Both the position numbers and the translations under genes were made by a program. Below the pieces are notes generated by a model, which searched no databases, was not told the DNA's origin, and was given only the letters and a program-made list of their open reading frames with translations. A stretch of DNA of 55,248 nt from an uncultured Eubacteriales bacterium. Its GTDB lineage: Bacteria > Bacillota > Clostridia > Christensenellales > Aristaeellaceae. Shown here piece by piece: positions 51,676 to 55,248 of the stretch (within the stretch, counting starts at the first letter, position 1; every line of letters begins with the position of its first letter). Location of the stretch: the NCBI GenBank assembly GCA_902761755.1, contig CACWLP010000004.1, positions 82,433 to 137,680 of the forward strand. The letters are read 5' to 3'.

Positions 51676-53127
51676 TCAGCCCAGCTTCGCAATGGACGCC
51701 CGCAGGCGGCGCAGCGTTTCCTCCCGGCCCAGCAGGTAGGCGATCTCGAACGCGCCGCCGGGAGTGCTCTCCTGGCCGGAAATGGCGATGCGCATGGGCC
51801 AGAGCACCTGGCCGTTCTTCTTCCCCCACGCGGGGATCTTCGCCATCACCGCGTCGTGGATGGCCGCCTCCGTCCATTCGGGAACGCTCTCCAGCACGGG
51901 CAAAAGCTGCGGCAGCACTTCCCGGGCCACCGTTTCGTCGCTCTTCTGCTTTTTGTTGAAGAAGATGGCGGGATCGTAATCCGGCATTTCCGCCAGGAAC
52001 GCGATCTTCTCCGGGATGCGGCTGAAAATGTCCGTGCGGCTCTGCATCAGCTCCGCCAGGCGGCGGTAATCGGTGCCCTTCCCGGCCAGCACCTTGTCGA
52101 ACCAGGGCGCGGCCATTTTCAGGTAGTCCTCAAAGTCCATCTTCTGCACGTACTGGCCGTTCATCCACTCCAGCTTGGTCACGTCGAAAATGCCCGGGGA
52201 CTTATTCAGGTGCCGCACGTCGAAGGCCTGGATCAGCTCGTCCATGGTGAAGAACTCCTGGTCCGTGCCGGGATTCCAGCCCACCAGCGCCAGGTAATTG
52301 ACCAGCGCTTCCTTCAGAAAGCCCTTATTGATGAAATCGCTGTAATAGGCGTCCCCGTCCCGCTTGGAGAGCTTGTGCTGGGCGTCCCGCATCACGGTGG
52401 TGAGGTGGATATACTGGGGGATCTCCCAGCCGAAAGCATTGTAGAGGAAATTGTACCGGGGGGTGGAGGACAGGTATTCCGTGCCCCGCATCACGTGGGT
52501 GATCCCCATCAGGTGGTCGTCGATGACGTTGGCGAAATTGTAGGTGGGCATGCCGTCCTGCTTGATGAGCACCATATCGTCCATGGTGTCGGCGTTGGGG
52601 AAGGTCATATCCCCAAACACCAGGTCGTGATAGCTGGTGCTGCCTTCCGTGGGCGCGTTCATGCGGATCACGTAGGGCACGCCTGCGTCCAGCTTTGCCT
52701 GCACTTCTTCCTTGGAAAGGCTCAGGCAGTGCTTGTCGTACTTGAACACCTCGCCCCGTGCTTCCGCCGCGGCGCGCCTTTCGTCCAATTCCTCCTTGGT
52801 GCAGAAGCAGTAATACGCCGCGCCTTTTTCCACCAGCTGCTGCGCGTAGGGCAGATACAGGCTCTTGCGCTCGCTCTGGATATAGGGGCCGAAATCGCCG
52901 CCGATATCCGGGCCCTCGTCCCAGAGGATGCCGCAGTCCCGGAGGGTATCGTAGATGACCTCGGTGGCGCCGGGAACAAAGCGCTCCTGGTCGGTGTCTT
53001 CAATGCGCAGGATAAATTTTCCGCCGTTTTTCTTGGCGAACAGGTAAGCGTACAGCGCCGTGCGCACGCCTCCCAGGTGCATGAAGCCCGTGGGCGACGG
53101 GGCAAAGCGGGTGCGGACTTGAGTCAT
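51676..53127 (-). CDS. gltX: Glutamyl-tRNA synthetase
   Basis: 483 residues, bacterial class I. The HIGH-type motif is HLGG in RFAPSPTGFMHLGG and the KMSKS-type motif is KLSKRDGD. The start at 53127 follows AGGAGG; the long upstream frame runs into the leader. It lies 131 bases behind glnS in the same direction, the space holding a 20-bp palindrome. With a separate GlnRS next door, this enzyme probably charges only tRNA-Glu, but this depends on residues that cannot be judged by eye. Confidence 0.96.
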   Translation of the reverse strand: MTQVRTRFAPSPTGFMHLGGVRTALYAYLFAKKNGGKFILRIEDTDQERFVPGATEVIYDTLRDCGILWDEGPDIGGDFGPYIQSERKSLYLPYAQQLVEKGAAYYCFCTKEELDERRAAAEARGEVFKYDKHCLSLSKEEVQAKLDAGVPYVIRMNAPTEGSTSYHDLVFGDMTFPNADTMDDMVLIKQDGMPTYNFANVIDDHLMGITHVMRGTEYLSSTPRYNFLYNAFGWEIPQYIHLTTVMRDAQHKLSKRDGDAYYSDFINKGFLKEALVNYLALVGWNPGTDQEFFTMDELIQAFDVRHLNKSPGIFDVTKLEWMNGQYVQKMDFEDYLKMAAPWFDKVLAGKGTDYRRLAELMQSRTDIFSRIPEKIAFLAEMPDYDPAIFFNKKQKSDETVAREVLPQLLPVLESVPEWTEAAIHDAVMAKIPAWGKKNGQVLWPMRIAISGQESTPGGAFEIAYLLGREETLRRLRASIAKLG

Positions 53128-53152
53128 AAGAAAAACCTCCTGTATTATGTTT

Positions 53153-53194
53153 GCGGGGGAGACGTTCTTTGGGGCCAAAGAACGTCTCCCCCGC
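53153..53194. repeat. Perfect 20-bp inverted repeat between glnS and gltX
   Basis: GCGGGGGAGACGTTCTTTGG, a two-base centre (GG) and the exact reverse complement. No T run follows, so it is not a standard terminator. It may be a REP-like palindrome, a transcript-stabilising hairpin or a cruciform-forming site; the sequence shows only the symmetry. Confidence 0.9.
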
Positions 53195-53258
53195 GCCCCC
53201 TCCAAGAAAGCGATCCCGGGACAGGAGCATGATCGTTCTTTGATTGTGTTTGTCCCCT

Positions 53259-54959
53259 TTATTTCTGGGGCTTGTAGCTGTCCTTCAGGCTCACCACGCG
53301 GTTATAGACGCTCTTTTCCGCCGTGGAATCCTTGTCCTTGCAGAAATAGCCCATGCGCAGGAACTGGAAGGTATCGCCCACCTTGGCGTGCACCAGGGTA
53401 TGCTCGCACCAGCCGTTCTTCACGATCAGGGAATCGGGGTTCAGGAAACGGCGGAAGGATTCAAAGTCCTTCTTTTCCTCGGCGGGCGCGCTGTCCCATT
53501 CCTCGGTCATCAGCTGATCGTACAGCCGGGCTTCGAAGGCCGCGCAGTCCCGGGCGTTGACCCAGTGGATGGTGCCCTTCACCTTGCGGTCGGCCCCTTC
53601 AGAGCCGGAACGGGAGGAAAGGTCAACGGTGCATTCCAGGCGGTCGATGCCGCCCTCCGCGTTCTTCACCACGTTTTCGCACTTGATGATGTACGCGCCC
53701 TTGAGGCGCACTTCCCCGTCGGGCTTGAGGCGGAAGAATTTTTTCGGCGGGTCTTCCTCGAAATCTTCCCGTTCGATCCAGATCTCCCGGCTGATGGTCA
53801 CCTGCCGCGACCCCATTTCGGGATGGTCGGGATGGTTTTCCATGGTCAGGGTGTCGCTCCAGTCCTCGGGCACGTTGGTGAGCACCACCTTCACCGGGTT
53901 GAGCACCGCCATGACCCGGGGTGCGGTCTCGCCCACGGATGCGCGGACGCAGGCGTCCAGCATCTGCACGTCCACGGTGGAATCGGCTTTCGCCAGGCCC
54001 ACCTGGTCCACGAACGCGCGGATGGCGCTGCCGGGATAGCCGCGGCGGCGCATGGCGCACAGCGTGGGCATCCGGGGATCGTCCCAGCCGCTGACCAGGC
54101 CTTGCTCCACCAGGTAGCGCAGATACCGCTTGCTCATCAGCGTGCGGGTGATGTTGAGCCGAGCGAATTCGATCTGCCGGGGGCCGAAATAGCCTTTCCC
54201 GTCCCCCTTGCGGAAGCCCGCCTTTTCCACAAACCAGTCGTACAGGGGGCGGTGATCCTCAAATTCCAGGGAGCAGAGGGAGAAGGTGATGCCCTCGAAG
54301 GCATCGGAAAGGGGGTGGGCAAAATCGTACATGGGATAGATGCACCATTTGTTCCCCGTGCGCCAGTGCTCCTTGTAGAGGATGCGGTACATGGCGGGGT
54401 CGCGCATGTTCATGTTGGGGGACGCCATGTCGATCTTCGCCCGGAGGATGTAGCGGCCCTCGGGGAATTCGCCGTTTTTCATGCGGCGGAAAAGATCCAG
54501 GCTTTCTTCCGCGGGCCGGTCCCGCCAGGGGGAATTCTTGCCCGGGGCGGTGAGGGTGCCGCGGTATTCCCGCATTTCATCGGCGGAAAGCTCGTCCACG
54601 TAGGCAAGGCCCCGCTGAATGAAATCCTCGGCGATATCGTACAGCCGCTGATAGTAATCGCTGGCGTAATACAGCCCGCCCGTCCAGTGGAAGCCCAGCC
54701 ATTCGATGTCCCGCTTGATGGCTTCCGCGTATTCGGTGTCTTCCTTGGCGGGGTTGGTGTCGTCAAAGCGCAGGTTGCAAAGCCCGCCGTATTTTTCCGC
54801 CGTGCCGAAATCCGTCACCAGAGCCTTGCAGTGGCCGATGTGGGGATAGCCGTTGGGTTCGGGAGGAAAACGGGTGTGCACCTGCTGGGCGCGGCCCTCC
54901 GCCAGATCCTGGTCGATGGCGTCCCAGATAAAGTTGCTGCGCGCGTTTTCGTTTTCCAT
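53259..54959 (-). CDS. glnS: Glutaminyl-tRNA synthetase
   Basis: 566 residues from the ATG at 54959, eight bases behind GGAGG; the upstream start candidate (54977) is within the ribosome-binding site. FPPEPNGYPHIGH contains the HIGH motif, LMSKRYLRYL the KMSKS motif, and RFDDTNPAKEDTEY is typical of GlnRS. The beta-barrel C-terminal domain is complete. Most Firmicutes have no GlnRS and make Gln-tRNA by amidation; this one has it, directly ahead of gltX. Confidence 0.96.
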   Translation of the reverse strand: MENENARSNFIWDAIDQDLAEGRAQQVHTRFPPEPNGYPHIGHCKALVTDFGTAEKYGGLCNLRFDDTNPAKEDTEYAEAIKRDIEWLGFHWTGGLYYASDYYQRLYDIAEDFIQRGLAYVDELSADEMREYRGTLTAPGKNSPWRDRPAEESLDLFRRMKNGEFPEGRYILRAKIDMASPNMNMRDPAMYRILYKEHWRTGNKWCIYPMYDFAHPLSDAFEGITFSLCSLEFEDHRPLYDWFVEKAGFRKGDGKGYFGPRQIEFARLNITRTLMSKRYLRYLVEQGLVSGWDDPRMPTLCAMRRRGYPGSAIRAFVDQVGLAKADSTVDVQMLDACVRASVGETAPRVMAVLNPVKVVLTNVPEDWSDTLTMENHPDHPEMGSRQVTISREIWIEREDFEEDPPKKFFRLKPDGEVRLKGAYIIKCENVVKNAEGGIDRLECTVDLSSRSGSEGADRKVKGTIHWVNARDCAAFEARLYDQLMTEEWDSAPAEEKKDFESFRRFLNPDSLIVKNGWCEHTLVHAKVGDTFQFLRMGYFCKDKDSTAEKSVYNRVVSLKDSYKPQK

Positions 54960-55015
54960 TGCCGATCCCTCCTTCAAAAAGAATACGTGAATACGCGCCG
55001 AAAGGCGCTTTCAAC

Positions 55016-55044
55016 ATTATATCGGGAAAAACCCAAAAATACAA
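55016..55044 (-). promoter_or_regulatory. Promoter of glnS
   Basis: On the minus strand TTGTAT (55044-55039), 17-base spacer, TATAAT (55021-55016), about 57 bases before the glnS start. It lies directly behind the terminator at 55046-55076. Confidence 0.75.
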
Positions 55045-55045
55045 G

Positions 55046-55076
55046 AAAAAAATGCCCGGGTCTATGCTGGGCATTT
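55046..55076 (-). terminator. Terminator behind repeat copy C
   Basis: On the minus strand AAATGCCC pairs with GGGCATTT across an 11-base loop, followed by seven T (55052-55046). It ends a transcript entering from beyond the window through copy C. Confidence 0.75.
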
Positions 55077-55080
55077 CAGA

Positions 55081-55248
55081 CTGTCGACAAAGCATCCTGG
55101 GGAAGTATGAAGGGGCCACAGCCCCTTCATCAATAATCCGCAGGCGGCAGCGTGTACGTCGCCGAGGAGCAACAGAATGTTGCTTCCTCTATCAATTTCT
55201 GGCCGTAAAATGAGCGGTTCCGGCAAAATATGCCGGAACTGCCATTTT
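55081..55248 (-). repeat. Intergenic hairpin repeat, copy C (cut by window end)
   Basis: Contains the end box TGTCGACAAAG, HP1 GAAGGGGC/GCCCCTTC (55108-55127), HP2 GGCGGCA/CGTCGCC (one mismatch), HP3 AGCAAC/GTTGCT, and HP4 with tip GCGGTTCCGGC/GCCGGAACTGC; the remainder lies outside. Its core is nearly identical to copy B; the left box is closest to copy D. Minus is the proposed transcript sense because the terminator (55046-55076) lies at its HP1 end. Confidence 0.8.

Overview
The window is a GC-rich, gene-dense chromosomal segment of a Firmicute, most likely a spore-forming member of the Clostridia. The basis is gene order and gene families: a yqfC-yqfD-phoH-pgpH-ybeY/cdd-era cluster, maf-mreBCD-PBP2-minD-rodA, a T-box in front of ileS, DUF512-der-plsY, a CD1247-type zinc-ribbon protein and a SpoIID-type lipoprotein. 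I cannot name the genus from sequence alone. No prophage, insertion sequence, transposase, rRNA or CRISPR array is visible. Neighbouring genes often overlap by 4 bases (ATGA or GTGA), so much of the translation is probably coupled.

Layout. 1-2 kb: an ECF sigma factor and a coupled membrane anti-sigma-like protein (minus). 2.1-8.5 kb (plus): GNAT acetyltransferase, prmA, an IMPase-family phosphatase, a PHP phosphatase, then from a second promoter DUF512, der and plsY. 8.6 kb: tRNA-Leu(UAA). 8.7-10.8 kb (minus): a collagen-like Gly-X-Thr protein and a glycosyltransferase with TPR-like repeats. 10.9-14.5 kb: T-box, ileS and a GNAT C-terminal remnant. 14.6-23.9 kb (minus): a cell-elongation operon from maf to rodA plus a zinc-ribbon membrane protein. 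24-28.3 kb: a secreted SH3-like protein, then an arsR/P-type ATPase metal-efflux operon. 28.5-30.6 kb (plus): M24 peptidase, efp and the zinc-ribbon protein. 30.6-36.7 kb (minus): SpoIID-like lipoprotein, nine-repeat peptidoglycan-binding protein, PIN-TRAM protein and radA. 36.9-41.3 kb (plus): a metallophosphoesterase-like protein, ppk and a polytopic membrane protein. 41.8-44.3 kb (minus): a GPH-type transporter and an alpha/beta hydrolase. 44.7-51.3 kb (minus): the era/ybeY/pgpH/phoH/yqfD/yqfC cluster. 51.3-55 kb (minus): an HPr-like protein, gltX and glnS.

The most unusual feature is a family of imperfect intergenic repeats, five copies in 55 kb (1-96, 41272-41555, 41632-41824, 44433-44652, 55081-55248). 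Each is a chain of up to five hairpins whose stems are kept by compensatory changes while their sequence drifts. Where the flanking gene is in the window, the copy starts right behind its stop codon (or shortly after it), always with the same end nearest the gene. In that sense three of the five copies carry a cUGCGg (UNCG-type) tetraloop. Three copies are followed directly by a terminator-like hairpin. This looks like a dispersed, structured 3'-UTR element of unknown function. Other notable points are a YbeY-cytidine deaminase fusion replacing the usual ybeY-dgkA-cdd arrangement, a metallophosphoesterase with altered metal-binding motifs next to ppk, minD without minC or minE, an HPr-like protein without the active-site histidine, and a 20-bp perfect palindrome between glnS and gltX.
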